Shown piece by piece: positions 26,174 to 34,400 of a stretch of 64,000 nucleotides of DNA. This stretch comes from Halomarinibacterium sp034670265 (GTDB taxonomy: Bacteria > Bacteroidota > Bacteroidia > Flavobacteriales > Flavobacteriaceae). The DNA lies in assembly GCA_034670265.1 (NCBI GenBank), contig JAXMNU010000004.1, positions 310,001 to 374,000 on the forward strand, given 5' to 3'. Position 1 is the stretch's first letter. Every line of letters starts with the position of its first letter. Both the position numbers and the translations under genes were made by a program. A model generated the notes under the pieces. It was not told where the DNA came from and did not search any database. It saw nothing but the letters and a program-made list of their open reading frames with translations.

Positions 26174-27619
26174 TTATGAGTCATATTTTATACATACATT
26201 TTTTGCTTCGGTGAAGAAACGAAGTGCTTCAAATCCACCTTCGCGACCTACACCACTTTCTTTAACACCACCAAAAGGCGTTCTCAAATCACGATTAAGC
26301 CAAGTGTTTACCCAAACAATACCTGCTTCAATTTGTTTACTCATTCGCATCGTTCGGTTAAGGTCACTTGTCCATAGTGTGGCGGAGAGCCCATATTTTA
26401 CACCATTGGCATAATCTAAAACCTCTTCTTCTGTTTCAAATGGCATAAGAGTCACTACCGGCCCAAAAATCTCTTCCTGATTTACACGACAATTGGCATC
26501 AAAAACTTCAATTACTGTGGGTTCCAAGTAGTATCCTTTTTCAAATCCTTTCACTGAAACACGATTACCACCCGTTAAAACCTTTCCACCCTCGTCTTTG
26601 GCAATTTGAATATAGCTTTCTATTTTATCTCTATGCGCTTCCGAAACAACCGCTCCAAGATTCACATCATCAAAGGGATTTCCCACTTTTAACTGCTTCA
26701 CTTTGGCAACAAAATCTTTTTTGAACTGCTCATAAATAGATTTTTCAACAAAAATTCTGCTTCCGCAGAGGCAAATCTGTCCCTGATTTGCAAAAGAAGA
26801 TTTTACAGTTACGGCTAACATTTTGTCGTAATCACAATCAGCAAAAATGATGTTTGGGTTTTTTCCTCCCAATTCCAAAGATAATTTTTTAAACATGGGT
26901 GCTGCGGTTCTCGCCAAATGCTCACCAGTTTTAGTGCCACCCGTAAACGAAATCGCTTTAATGTGAGGATGCTCCACAATGGCTTGTCCAGCAGAGGGAC
27001 CCAATCCGTGAACTATGTTTAATACCCCTTTAGGTAAACCAGCTTCCGTTAAAATTTCTCCTAATAAATATGCGGTCATTGGGGTCACCTCACTAGGTTT
27101 TGCAACCACACAATTACCAGCAGCAATAGCTGGAGCGACTTTCCAAGTAAAAAGATAGAGTGGAAGATTCCAAGGCGAAATACATCCCACCACACCAATA
27201 GGTTGACGAAGCGTGAAATTCATGGTATTTAATCCCACACTTTCATGTGCATCACTCGAAAACTGTGTAATCGCATTTCCGAAAAACCGAAAATTTGCTG
27301 ATGCTCTTGGAATGTCAACGCTTCGTGCAAGACTTAAAGGTTTTCCATTATCTCGTGCTTCAGCTTCAGCGAGTCTTTCTAAATTTTGATCTATTAAATC
27401 GGCTATTTTTAAAAGAATTCGACTACGTTCTTCAATGGTAGTGTTACTCCAACTTGGAAACGCCCCTTTAGCGGCTTGATACGCCTTTTCAATATCTTCT
27501 TTAGAACTATTTGCTATTTTCCCATACACAATGCCTTCACTGGGATTGTAATTATCAATCCACTCAGCCAAAGTTGGTTCGCAATAAACGCCGTTTATGT
27601 AGTTTAGGATTTTATGCAT
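26174..27619 (-). CDS. Aldehyde dehydrogenase, probable 2-aminomuconate 6-semialdehyde dehydrogenase
   Basis: A 481-residue NAD(P)-dependent aldehyde dehydrogenase. Active-site parts are intact: ISPWNLPLYLFTWK, SFTGGTKTGEH, the general base in LELGGKNPN and the nucleophile in NQGQICLCGSR. Length and the INGVYCEP start fit the 2-hydroxy/2-aminomuconic semialdehyde subgroup. In the pathway it oxidises the ACMSD product to 2-aminomuconate. It lies one base after the RidA-like gene and three before the SDR gene. Confidence 0.9.
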   Translation of the reverse strand: MHKILNYINGVYCEPTLAEWIDNYNPSEGIVYGKIANSSKEDIEKAYQAAKGAFPSWSNTTIEERSRILLKIADLIDQNLERLAEAEARDNGKPLSLARSVDIPRASANFRFFGNAITQFSSDAHESVGLNTMNFTLRQPIGVVGCISPWNLPLYLFTWKVAPAIAAGNCVVAKPSEVTPMTAYLLGEILTEAGLPKGVLNIVHGLGPSAGQAIVEHPHIKAISFTGGTKTGEHLARTAAPMFKKLSLELGGKNPNIIFADCDYDKMLAVTVKSSFANQGQICLCGSRIFVEKSIYEQFKKDFVAKVKQLKVGNPFDDVNLGAVVSEAHRDKIESYIQIAKDEGGKVLTGGNRVSVKGFEKGYYLEPTVIEVFDANCRVNQEEIFGPVVTLMPFETEEEVLDYANGVKYGLSATLWTSDLNRTMRMSKQIEAGIVWVNTWLNRDLRTPFGGVKESGVGREGGFEALRFFTEAKNVCIKYDS

Positions 27620-27620
27620 G

Positions 27621-28064
27621 CTATTTGGGCTTATACGCCATTGCTTTAATCTCTACCACCAAATTAGGATGCGGCAATTGGTGCACAGCCACCGTGGTGC
27701 GTGCAGGTCCTGTGGCTGCATTAAAATATTCACTATAAACTTGGTTATAACCTCCAAAGTCATTCATATTTACTAAAAAAGTAGTCACATCCACCACATC
27801 TGCCATGGTAGCTCCTTCTGTGGCGAGGTAATCTTTAATATTTTCCAATACGGCTCGAGTTTGTTCTTTTATATCCAAGTGAGTCGTACCCATTTCATCA
27901 ATTTTATGAACTCCTGCAAAAGAATTATCGGGTAAACGTGAACTTGTTCCGCTCACAAAAAGAAAATCACCCGCTCGTTTTATATGTGGGTATGCGCCTC
28001 GTGGTGTTGCCTTGCCTTCGACTACATTCCCGCGAAGGCGGGAATCTTCTTGTTTTTTGTTCAT
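27621..28064 (-). CDS. RidA-family protein, probable 2-aminomuconate deaminase
   Basis: The 147-residue protein has the RidA fold with YPHIKRAGDFLFVSGTSS, QTRAVLENIKDYL, TTFLVNMNDFGGYN and the arginine motif GPARTTVAVHQLPHPNLVVEIKAMA. Members beside ACMSD and this dehydrogenase type are aminomuconate deaminases. The N-terminus is unusual: residues 5-13 (QEDSRLRGN) are encoded by a palindromic repeat-like sequence at 28026-28045, so the natural start region has been altered; the conserved part begins at VVEGKATPRG. Confidence 0.87.
   Translation of the reverse strand: MNKKQEDSRLRGNVVEGKATPRGAYPHIKRAGDFLFVSGTSSRLPDNSFAGVHKIDEMGTTHLDIKEQTRAVLENIKDYLATEGATMADVVDVTTFLVNMNDFGGYNQVYSEYFNAATGPARTTVAVHQLPHPNLVVEIKAMAYKPK
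28026..28045. repeat. Palindromic repeat-like element inside the RidA gene
   Basis: ATTCCCGC, loop GAAG, GCGGGAAT: a perfect 8-bp GC-rich stem in an AT-rich setting. Sequences of this shape recur in many bacterial genomes as dispersed repeats and translate as SRLRGN when in a coding frame. Here it is in frame within the first 15 codons. Confidence 0.6.
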
Positions 28065-28066
28065 TA

Positions 28067-29464
28067 TTATAAATTTTTTGCCACGGCATCGTCGTGGAGT
28101 ATAGTGTTGGTTTCTTTTATAACTAGCTTTAATTTCTCTTCTAAACTCAAATCATTGGTTAATTTCCCATCGTCTAATAGATTTAAAATGGCCTTGTCTT
28201 GGGCTCTTCCCTGTTTCATCGCTTGCGAATAAGGAATGGCATCGTTAAAGGTAACTAAAGAATATTTACTGAAATACTCTTTGGGTAATTGCGTTTCGAA
28301 TGCAATTTCCAACTTCCGTTTTTGCTGAAACAACGGGCTTGCCGTGTGTTCTTTCATTTCGTGGAAATTATCCACAGCCAAATCGGCAATAGCATCGGTA
28401 TCTATTTTACGCGCTTTTTCGTATTCTGAAAAAACAGTTTCCCAATTGCCTTCAAATTTTTCGAGCACCTCATCAAATACAACCACATCTTCAAAGGAAG
28501 CATTCATTCCTTGCCCGTAAAACGGTACAATGGCATGAGCCGCATCACCCAAAATAAGAGATTTTCCGTAGCAATGCCAAGGGGAACATTTAATGGTTCC
28601 TAAAGGCCCCGTTGGATTATTGAAATATTCTTCAGCAAGGTTTGGAATCAACTCCAATGCATCGGGAAATTCTTTCTGAAAATATTCCTCTACTTTTTCA
28701 GCTGTTATTAAATTATCGAAACAATAGTCACTGTTTGAATACGGTAAAAACAAAGTCACTGTAAAACTGCCATCCAAATTGGGTAAGGCAATAAGCATAT
28801 CTTCGCCTCGTGGCCAGATATGCAATGCATTTTTATAGGTTTTAAATCCGCCATTTTCCGCAGCAGGAATTTCTAATTCTTTGTACCCGTGGGTTAACCA
28901 TTGTTGCGAAAAACTGAAAAGAAATTTTCGATGTTCAAACATACTTTTCCGAACAGCTGACCCCGCACCATCCGTTCCAATTAAAATAGCTCCAGAATAG
29001 GTTTCTAATTTTCCTGTTTTGTAATTTTTAAAACTTGCTGATGCATTTTCCAAATCTACTTCTTCACACCCCAAATTGAAATGGGTGGTTACATTCGGCA
29101 TTTTGTCAATAGCATCGAGTAACAACATATTTAAACCTGGACGAGAAATGGAGTTAATGTATTCATTTTTACGACCGCTATACGGGCTTAAAAATGTATT
29201 TCCCTCCTTATCGTGAATCATTCTCCCGTTCATAGGGATGCACAATTTTTTGGCTTCCTCTTCAACTCCTGCGAGTCGTAAACCTTTTAAGCCTCGGTCG
29301 CTTAAAGCCAAATTAATAGAGCGCCCAGCATCCTGAGTGACTTTTCGTAAATCGGGGCGTTTTTCAACTAAGGTAATTTGATACCCTCTTTGTGCCATTC
29401 GCAAAGCGAGAAGGCTTCCGCAAAGGCCAGCGCCAATAATGAGTATGTTGTCTTTTTGATTCAT
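28067..29464 (-). CDS. kmo: Kynurenine 3-monooxygenase
   Basis: A 465-residue FAD monooxygenase with IIGAGLCGSLLALRMAQRG (dinucleotide fold), the DG-type motif around GTDGAGSAVR, and LILGDAAHAIVPFYGQGMNASFED (FAD ribityl contact). It hydroxylates L-kynurenine to 3-hydroxykynurenine using NADPH and O2. Like eukaryotic KMO it has a hydrophobic-rich C-terminal region, but no clear membrane helix is visible. The gene abuts kynU without a gap. Confidence 0.94.
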   Translation of the reverse strand: MNQKDNILIIGAGLCGSLLALRMAQRGYQITLVEKRPDLRKVTQDAGRSINLALSDRGLKGLRLAGVEEEAKKLCIPMNGRMIHDKEGNTFLSPYSGRKNEYINSISRPGLNMLLLDAIDKMPNVTTHFNLGCEEVDLENASASFKNYKTGKLETYSGAILIGTDGAGSAVRKSMFEHRKFLFSFSQQWLTHGYKELEIPAAENGGFKTYKNALHIWPRGEDMLIALPNLDGSFTVTLFLPYSNSDYCFDNLITAEKVEEYFQKEFPDALELIPNLAEEYFNNPTGPLGTIKCSPWHCYGKSLILGDAAHAIVPFYGQGMNASFEDVVVFDEVLEKFEGNWETVFSEYEKARKIDTDAIADLAVDNFHEMKEHTASPLFQQKRKLEIAFETQLPKEYFSKYSLVTFNDAIPYSQAMKQGRAQDKAILNLLDDGKLTNDLSLEEKLKLVIKETNTILHDDAVAKNL

Positions 29465-30727
29465 TTATTTTAAAACTTGTTTCAATCGTTCAACAAATTG
29501 AAATACATCTTCAAAGTTATTGTACAGTGCTGTTGGTGCTACTCGAATCACATCTGGCTCTCTCCAATCGCTTATCACACCAGTTTTAGTGAGTTTTGTA
29601 TGCAATTTTTTATCGGCACTTTTTACTTGAATAGATAATTGGCTACCTCTTTCTTCAGGGTTTCTAGGGGTAATAACTTGAATTCTTTCATCCTTCATTT
29701 CGTCTAACAGATATTCAAGATATCCTGTTAGCTTAATCGCTTTCTTTCGAAGATTCTCCATCTCTGCTTCTTCAAAAATACTCAACGATGCTCGAATGGC
29801 TGCCATGGATAAAATTGGCGGATTGCTTAATTGCCAGCCCTCGGCACCAGGCAATACATCAAATTCGTGGCGCATATTAAAGCGTGTTTCTTTATTGTGT
29901 CCCCACCAACCTGCAAATCGGTTAAGATTTGGGTTATTTGCGTGACGTTCGTGCACAAAGACACCACCCAAACTTCCAGGGCCACTATTTAAATATTTAT
30001 AACTACACCATACGGCAAAATCGGGTCCGTTTTCGTGTAAATTAGGCAGAATATTTCCTGCACCGTGTGCCAAATCGAACCCTACAATGGCTCCATGTTG
30101 ATGCCCTAATTCGGTAATTTTTTTAATGTTAAAGGATTGTCCCGAATAGTAATTAGTAGTACCAATCATAATAAGCGCGACCTCGTCACCTTGCTCATTC
30201 ATAATCGCTTCCAAATCTTCAAAGTGGCATAATTCTTCTCCTTTTCGTGGCTTCCAAAGGATTAAAGATTCGTTTGGGTCGTATCCGTGGAATTTTATCT
30301 GACTCTCCACCGCATATTTATCACTAGGGAAAGCATCACTTTCAATAATAATTTTATGTCTTTTGTTAGTGGGTTGGTAAAAGGAAACCATCATCAAATG
30401 AAGGTTTGCCGTAAGCCCGTTCATAATCACCACTTCACTGGGTTTTGCACCTACGATTTTCGCCATACTATTGGTTAAAAACTCGTGATAGGGGAGCCAA
30501 GGATGTTTTGCTTCGGTGTGGCCTTCAACACCTAATTTTGCCCAATCGTTTAATTCTTCCTGAATAAAATCGGCAGTCTTTTTAGGTTGTAATCCTAAGG
30601 AATTTCCGCAGAGATAGATAAGTGGGTTGCCGCTTTCATCCTTCGGAAAGTAGAATTGATTTCTAAAATGTTTTAGTGAATCTTGTGCATCGCACTGTTG
30701 CGCATATTCCAGCGAGTTTTGGTACAT
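29465..30727 (-). CDS. kynU: Kynureninase
   Basis: The 420-residue PLP enzyme cleaves 3-hydroxykynurenine to 3-hydroxyanthranilate and alanine. Visible are IYLCGNSLGLQPKK, the PLP aspartate region GAIVGFDLAHGAGN and the Schiff-base lysine in CSYKYLNSGPGSLGG. Length is typical. With kmo it produces 3-hydroxyanthranilate; the ring-opening dioxygenase is not in the window. Confidence 0.95.
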   Translation of the reverse strand: MYQNSLEYAQQCDAQDSLKHFRNQFYFPKDESGNPLIYLCGNSLGLQPKKTADFIQEELNDWAKLGVEGHTEAKHPWLPYHEFLTNSMAKIVGAKPSEVVIMNGLTANLHLMMVSFYQPTNKRHKIIIESDAFPSDKYAVESQIKFHGYDPNESLILWKPRKGEELCHFEDLEAIMNEQGDEVALIMIGTTNYYSGQSFNIKKITELGHQHGAIVGFDLAHGAGNILPNLHENGPDFAVWCSYKYLNSGPGSLGGVFVHERHANNPNLNRFAGWWGHNKETRFNMRHEFDVLPGAEGWQLSNPPILSMAAIRASLSIFEEAEMENLRKKAIKLTGYLEYLLDEMKDERIQVITPRNPEERGSQLSIQVKSADKKLHTKLTKTGVISDWREPDVIRVAPTALYNNFEDVFQFVERLKQVLK

Positions 30728-30732
30728 GTAAG

Positions 30733-31080
30733 CTATTTGTTTTGTTGTTTTTCAATGAATTCATCCATTCGCGAAAGTAATCGCCACCATTCGCTTCCGT
30801 CTTCTCTGTAGTTGCGAATAGCTCCTGCACGCACTAAAATTTTCCGAAGTTCATCATCTTCAAACCCACCTAAATGTTTCTGAAGCGTTTCAAAAGAACG
30901 ATCGGTGTACGATTTGTGATTCAAAAAATGTTTGGCAGTACTTTCGGCTATAAATTCGGTTTTGTATTCCTCCCGAAGGATCTTCAGCTCTTGCTTAAAT
31001 CGTTGATGTTGTAAAAAGTAACTAATACCGCCACCCACCAAGGTACCTGCCAATGTAAAGAGTGCTGTGGTGATTTCCAT
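30733..31080 (-). CDS. Small membrane-anchored protein upstream of kynU
   Basis: A 115-residue protein with one N-terminal helix with glycine zipper character (LFTLAGTLVGGGISYFL), followed by a basic helix and a compact domain ending in RAGAIRNYREDGSEWWRLL. The soluble part would face the cytoplasm. I recognise no family. It lies five bases before kynU and one base after the lipoprotein gene, inside the kynurenine operon, but nothing in the sequence ties it to the pathway. Confidence 0.7.
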   Translation of the reverse strand: MEITTALFTLAGTLVGGGISYFLQHQRFKQELKILREEYKTEFIAESTAKHFLNHKSYTDRSFETLQKHLGGFEDDELRKILVRAGAIRNYREDGSEWWRLLSRMDEFIEKQQNK

Positions 31081-31081
31081 A

Positions 31082-31765
31082 TTATTTTATTGAAATATTC
31101 GTGAAATATATTTTCTTAGTTCCTGTGCTATCTTTGTGCATCGTACACAGTTTCATTCCATTAAAATCTTTGGTGTCCTCCCAAGTATAAACAAGCGAAG
31201 GTGTGGCACTATTTTTTTCTCGGAACACCCATTCTTTAATCAAAAAATCTTTTCCGTAGTAATAATCGTAAGCATCTCCAGGGGTGTATCCGCCCAATTC
31301 GGGATAGGTAATGGTAAGCACGTTTAGTGTTTCACCAGAAATAGGAGCGGCAATATTTTCTTTTTCTGAAAAAGTAACCCCTTCATCCCAAAGCAATTGG
31401 AACGGCGCTAATAACCAATATTTGTCATTTATAAATGCTTTATCTGCCATTAAGGACACTCTTTTAATACTATCTTGTCTAAAATGTACGGTATCTGTAG
31501 CACTTATATAAGTCACTTTTTTTGTTTTCGGCTCCCAAATAAAGGTGCGTTCAAAATGAGCGGTGTCGCGATCCACATTAAAGGTAAATGTAAGCTCGTT
31601 AACCTTGTCCCACTGATTAAACCCATAGGCTTGGGCAATGGCTTCCTGAGTGGGAACTTTCTTCGGTTTTTCGGGAGTATTGTCTTTACAACCAATGAGT
31701 AAAATAGGAAGTGCAAAAAGGAGAAGTTTGTTCAATTGAATTAGTTTTTCAGTAAAAATACGCAA
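31082..31765 (-). CDS. Lipoprotein of unknown function, possibly LolA-like fold
   Basis: A 227-residue protein with a lipoprotein signal ending LLIGC. The ATG at 31765 gives an unusually long charged start; a TTG about 11 codons in would give a more normal signal (MNKLLLFALPILLIGC). The body has alternating beta-strand character (LTFTFNVDRDTAHFERTFIW, KYWLLAPFQLLWDEG) like outer-membrane lipoprotein-carrier-type folds. A protein of similar texture is encoded at 34401. It is the first gene of the operon leading into kynU. Confidence 0.65.
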   Translation of the reverse strand: MRIFTEKLIQLNKLLLFALPILLIGCKDNTPEKPKKVPTQEAIAQAYGFNQWDKVNELTFTFNVDRDTAHFERTFIWEPKTKKVTYISATDTVHFRQDSIKRVSLMADKAFINDKYWLLAPFQLLWDEGVTFSEKENIAAPISGETLNVLTITYPELGGYTPGDAYDYYYGKDFLIKEWVFREKNSATPSLVYTWEDTKDFNGMKLCTMHKDSTGTKKIYFTNISIK

Positions 31766-31802
31766 ACTATTTTCGCTTTCATAATTTTAGTATTTTTATA
31801 GC

Positions 31803-32222
31803 ATGGACATTACAAAAAAATATACACACGACGATGTAACGGTTATTTGGAAACCGGGACTTTGCATTCACTCGGGTAATTGCGTGCGTGCTTTGCCCAA
31901 TGTTTTTAAACCGAAAGAAAAACCTTGGGTACAACCCGAAGGAAGCACGGGCGAAGATCTTATTAGTGCCATAAAAAAATGCCCAAGTGGCGCCCTAACG
32001 TACGAAACCTCAAACACCTCAAACACAACAGAAACTATGGAATATACTCCTAAAAATGTAAAAGTTACCCTCATCGATAATGGTCCTGCTATTGTTATGG
32101 AGTCTTGTGAAATCACGCATCCCGATGGAAAAACAGAAACTCGCGAACGTCGCGCCTCCTTTTGCCGTTGTACCAAATCTGCAAATTTCCCGTATTGCGA
32201 TGGCTCCCATAAAAATGCGTAA
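31803..32222 (+). CDS. Two-domain iron-sulfur protein: Fer4_19 plus CDGSH
   Basis: The 139-residue protein joins an N-terminal divergent ferredoxin domain (cysteines in GLCIHSGNC and KKCPSGAL) to a C-terminal CDGSH domain with FCRCTKSANFPYCDGSH, which binds a 2Fe-2S cluster through three cysteines and one histidine. A Thr/Ser/Asn linker separates them. Such fusions are known in Bacteroidota and probably transfer electrons or clusters. The next gene starts directly after its stop codon. Confidence 0.88.
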   Translation: MDITKKYTHDDVTVIWKPGLCIHSGNCVRALPNVFKPKEKPWVQPEGSTGEDLISAIKKCPSGALTYETSNTSNTTETMEYTPKNVKVTLIDNGPAIVMESCEITHPDGKTETRERRASFCRCTKSANFPYCDGSHKNA

Positions 32223-32513
32223 ATGGAGCTAACTATTAACGATAATGCTGAAAGAAAACGTTTTGAAACCCAAGTAGAGGGACATACAGCCATTATAGAA
32301 TACATCAGCACTAAAGATACCATTTATCTTACGCATACCGAAGTGCCTCAAGCCTTAGGCGGAAAAGGAGTGGGGAGTGCTTTGGTAAAAGGAGTGCTGG
32401 AAATGATTGAAAAAGAAGATTTGAAAATTGCTCCTTTGTGTCCTTTTGTAGCTGCTTATATGAAGCGCCACCCCGAATGGAAAAAACTTTTGGCAAAGGG
32501 GTATAATGTTTAA
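32223..32513 (+). CDS. GNAT-type N-acetyltransferase, small YjdJ-like
   Basis: A 96-residue single-domain protein with TEVPQALGGKGVGSALVKGVLE, the acetyl-CoA pyrophosphate loop of the short GNAT group, and PLCPFVAAYMKRHPEW, the family's C-terminal motif. Substrate unknown. It follows the iron-sulfur gene with no gap, and the pair (CDGSH plus this acetyltransferase) is a common arrangement. Confidence 0.87.
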   Translation: MELTINDNAERKRFETQVEGHTAIIEYISTKDTIYLTHTEVPQALGGKGVGSALVKGVLEMIEKEDLKIAPLCPFVAAYMKRHPEWKKLLAKGYNV

Positions 32514-32523
32514 AGCTAAATAA

Positions 32524-33324
32524 GTGGATTTACAAAAAGCCTTTGAAACCAACCGCGAAACTTGGAACCAAAAAGTAGCCGTCCATGCAAAAAGCGATTT
32601 CTATAATCTAGAAGCATTTAAAAAAGGTGCCACTTCTTTACATCGGTATGAATTAGAAGCACTGGGCGATGTCAAAGGCAAAAGCATGTTACACCTTCAA
32701 TGTCATTTTGGGCAAGACACACTAAGCATAGCGCGAATGGGTGGGCAATGCACAGGCGTGGATTTAAGCGACAAGGGAATTGAGTTAGCACGACAATTAA
32801 ATGAAGAATTAAACCTCGATGCCCAATTTGTGTGTTGCAATGTGTTGGATACCTCGCAACACATAAACAAACAATTTGATATTGTGTTTACGAGTTATGG
32901 CGTGATAGGCTGGCTACCCGATTTACAACCCTGGGCACAAATCATTGCCGAACGGCTAAAGCCCGGGGGCTTTTTTTATATGGTAGAATTTCACCCCATT
33001 GCTTGGATGTTTGATTATACCGTAAATCCTCCCAAAATGATATACGGCTACGACCAAGCCGAAGCCATTTATGAAGAATACGAAGGTACCTATGCCGATG
33101 ACGACACCACCAAAATCACCAGTAAAGAATATGGTTGGAATCACAGCCTAAGCGAAGTGATTGATAGCTTGCTGCAAGCGGGTTTGCAATTGGAATTTTT
33201 TAGAGAACACAAGGGTAGTCCGTATAATATTTTCCCTAATTTGGTGAAAAACAATGAAGGTTTATACCAACTTGAAAACGGCTTATATCCTTTGGTATAT
33301 GAGGTGAAGTTTGTGAAACCTTAA
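32524..33324 (+). CDS. Class I SAM-dependent methyltransferase
   Basis: A 266-residue protein beginning with GTG at 32524, 11 bases after the acetyltransferase stop. Motifs: MLHLQCHFGQDTLSIARMG (motif I with Gln/Phe in place of Gly), TGVDLSDKGIELA, FDIVFTSYGVIGWLPD and LKPGGFFYMVEFHP. The aromatic-rich C-terminal half probably closes over a small-molecule substrate, which is unknown. Confidence 0.85.
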   Translation: MDLQKAFETNRETWNQKVAVHAKSDFYNLEAFKKGATSLHRYELEALGDVKGKSMLHLQCHFGQDTLSIARMGGQCTGVDLSDKGIELARQLNEELNLDAQFVCCNVLDTSQHINKQFDIVFTSYGVIGWLPDLQPWAQIIAERLKPGGFFYMVEFHPIAWMFDYTVNPPKMIYGYDQAEAIYEEYEGTYADDDTTKITSKEYGWNHSLSEVIDSLLQAGLQLEFFREHKGSPYNIFPNLVKNNEGLYQLENGLYPLVYEVKFVKP

Positions 33325-33353
33325 TTAAACAATCCCTATAAAAAATATAATCC

Positions 33354-33803
33354 ATGGTGATAGATAAAATTGAAAATAGTTTGCTATATGCTAATTTGCA
33401 TAAGAACATAGCAAAGGGGTTTAATTATATTGATGCTACAGATTTACAGCAAATCCCTACGGGGAAATACGAGATTGATGGGGAAGAAATTTTTGCAATC
33501 GTTATGGAATACGATACCAAGGATATTAGCGAAACACATCATGAAAGCCATTATACATATATCGATCTTCAATATATTATATCGGGTAGCGAATTAGTAG
33601 GAGTTAAAACCTTAACCACCGAAACTCCTTTTGAAATTAACATAGAAAGCGACTATGCTTTTTATCATGTGGAGTCAGATTTGGTGAGCTTTAAGGAGGG
33701 AATGTTTATGATTTTTTTTCCAGATGATTTGCATATGCCTTGTGTTTCTGAAAACCAAGTTTCTAAAGTAAAAAAGGTGGTGGTAAAGATTAAAGTATCA
33801 TAA
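33354..33803 (+). CDS. YhcH/YjgK/YiaL family (DUF386) protein
   Basis: A 149-residue cupin-like protein with ESHYTYIDLQYIISGSELVG and FFPDDLHMPCV, which supply the metal-binding residues of the family. Members occur in sugar-acid and sialic-acid catabolism and may be sugar anomerases or isomerases. Here no sugar pathway is nearby, so the substrate is open. It is the last gene before a 600-base gene-poor stretch. Confidence 0.88.
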   Translation: MVIDKIENSLLYANLHKNIAKGFNYIDATDLQQIPTGKYEIDGEEIFAIVMEYDTKDISETHHESHYTYIDLQYIISGSELVGVKTLTTETPFEINIESDYAFYHVESDLVSFKEGMFMIFFPDDLHMPCVSENQVSKVKKVVVKIKVS

Positions 33804-33873
33804 ATACACCCACCACTAATAGTAAGCAGGCACTACCCATAACACAACTTGTTTTTTTACGCGCATAGTATGC

Positions 33874-34104
33874 CAATTAAAATGGCATAAACCGCAATTA
33901 AAATAGTGTATGTCACAATTAAAATATTGAGTTCCGCAATTAAAGTAGTGAAAGTCACAATTAAATTAGCAAGTTCCACAATTTAAGTAGTAAAAAGTGC
34001 ATTTAAAGTAGCGAACCCCGCATTTTGTATATTAAAAACCGCAATTTATGTAGCATAAACCGCAATTAAAGTAGCATAAGTCGCTACATTTTTAATGTTT
34101 GTAA
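33874..34104. repeat. Degenerate tandem array, 21-bp period, 11 copies
   Basis: Units begin at 33874, 33895, 33916, 33937, 33958, 33979, 34000, 34021, 34042, 34063 and 34084, exactly 21 bases apart with no insertion or deletion. The best-conserved half is CAATTAAAGTAG; the other half is close to CATAAACCG. Units differ from each other at several positions. On the minus strand one frame reads as a heptapeptide repeat (I-A/V-x-Y/F/L-x-x-L) interrupted by stop codons. There are no unique spacers, so it is not a CRISPR array. It fills much of the 33804-34400 gap. Confidence 0.85.
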
Positions 34105-34251
34105 AGGGCTATACTCCCAAAATGGGAATTTTGGTATCTTTGGGAATAACCGCTACGGAATATTGACAAAGAAATAGTTATTATAAAGAGTTAGGAGTAA
34201 TCTTAAAATATGAAGGACGAAGAAAATAAAGAAAGTTTAAATCCTCCAAAA

Positions 34252-34308
34252 TCAATGCCTTATATCTTCCTTTAACCACTCTGGAAACTTAGCTTTTTTT
34301 TCGTCATT
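34252..34308 (-). pseudogene. C-terminal remnant of a second msrA
   Basis: Read on the minus strand from 34308 to 34252 the frame gives KAKFPEWLKEDIRH and a stop. The functional msrA at 36532 ends KAKFPELLKEGIRH: 12 of 14 residues agree and both stop at the same residue. An in-frame stop (34309-34311) lies just upstream, so only the last 19 or so codons remain. It marks a deleted or displaced msrA copy. Confidence 0.7.
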
Positions 34309-34349
34309 TCACTTTTAATTTAAAACTTGTGTTAAATTGTTTTTTATAA

Positions 34350-34365
34350 CTAAACGATTGTTTAG
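34350..34365. promoter_or_regulatory. TetR-type operator, copy 1
   Basis: CTAAAC-GATT-GTTTAG is an inverted repeat 36 bases before the ATG at 34401. An almost identical palindrome lies at 35816-35839, the other side of the TetR gene. This copy has a less complete right outer arm. Confidence 0.65.
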
Positions 34366-34400
34366 ATTTGTGTCATCATTATCCCAATTTTAAACGTAAA

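Noticed and set aside
33880..34095. A heptad-repeat protein gene on the minus strand
   Set aside because: The frame has at least three stop codons and no convincing start with ribosome site; kept as a repeat array only.
33874..34104. CRISPR array
   Set aside because: The 21-bp units are adjacent, with no unique spacers between them, and differ from each other too much. No cas gene is near.
34210..34275. A 21-residue small protein gene
   Set aside because: It has a fair upstream GGAG, but lies antisense to the msrA remnant and has no visible family; better read as the cut-off start of a lost gene.
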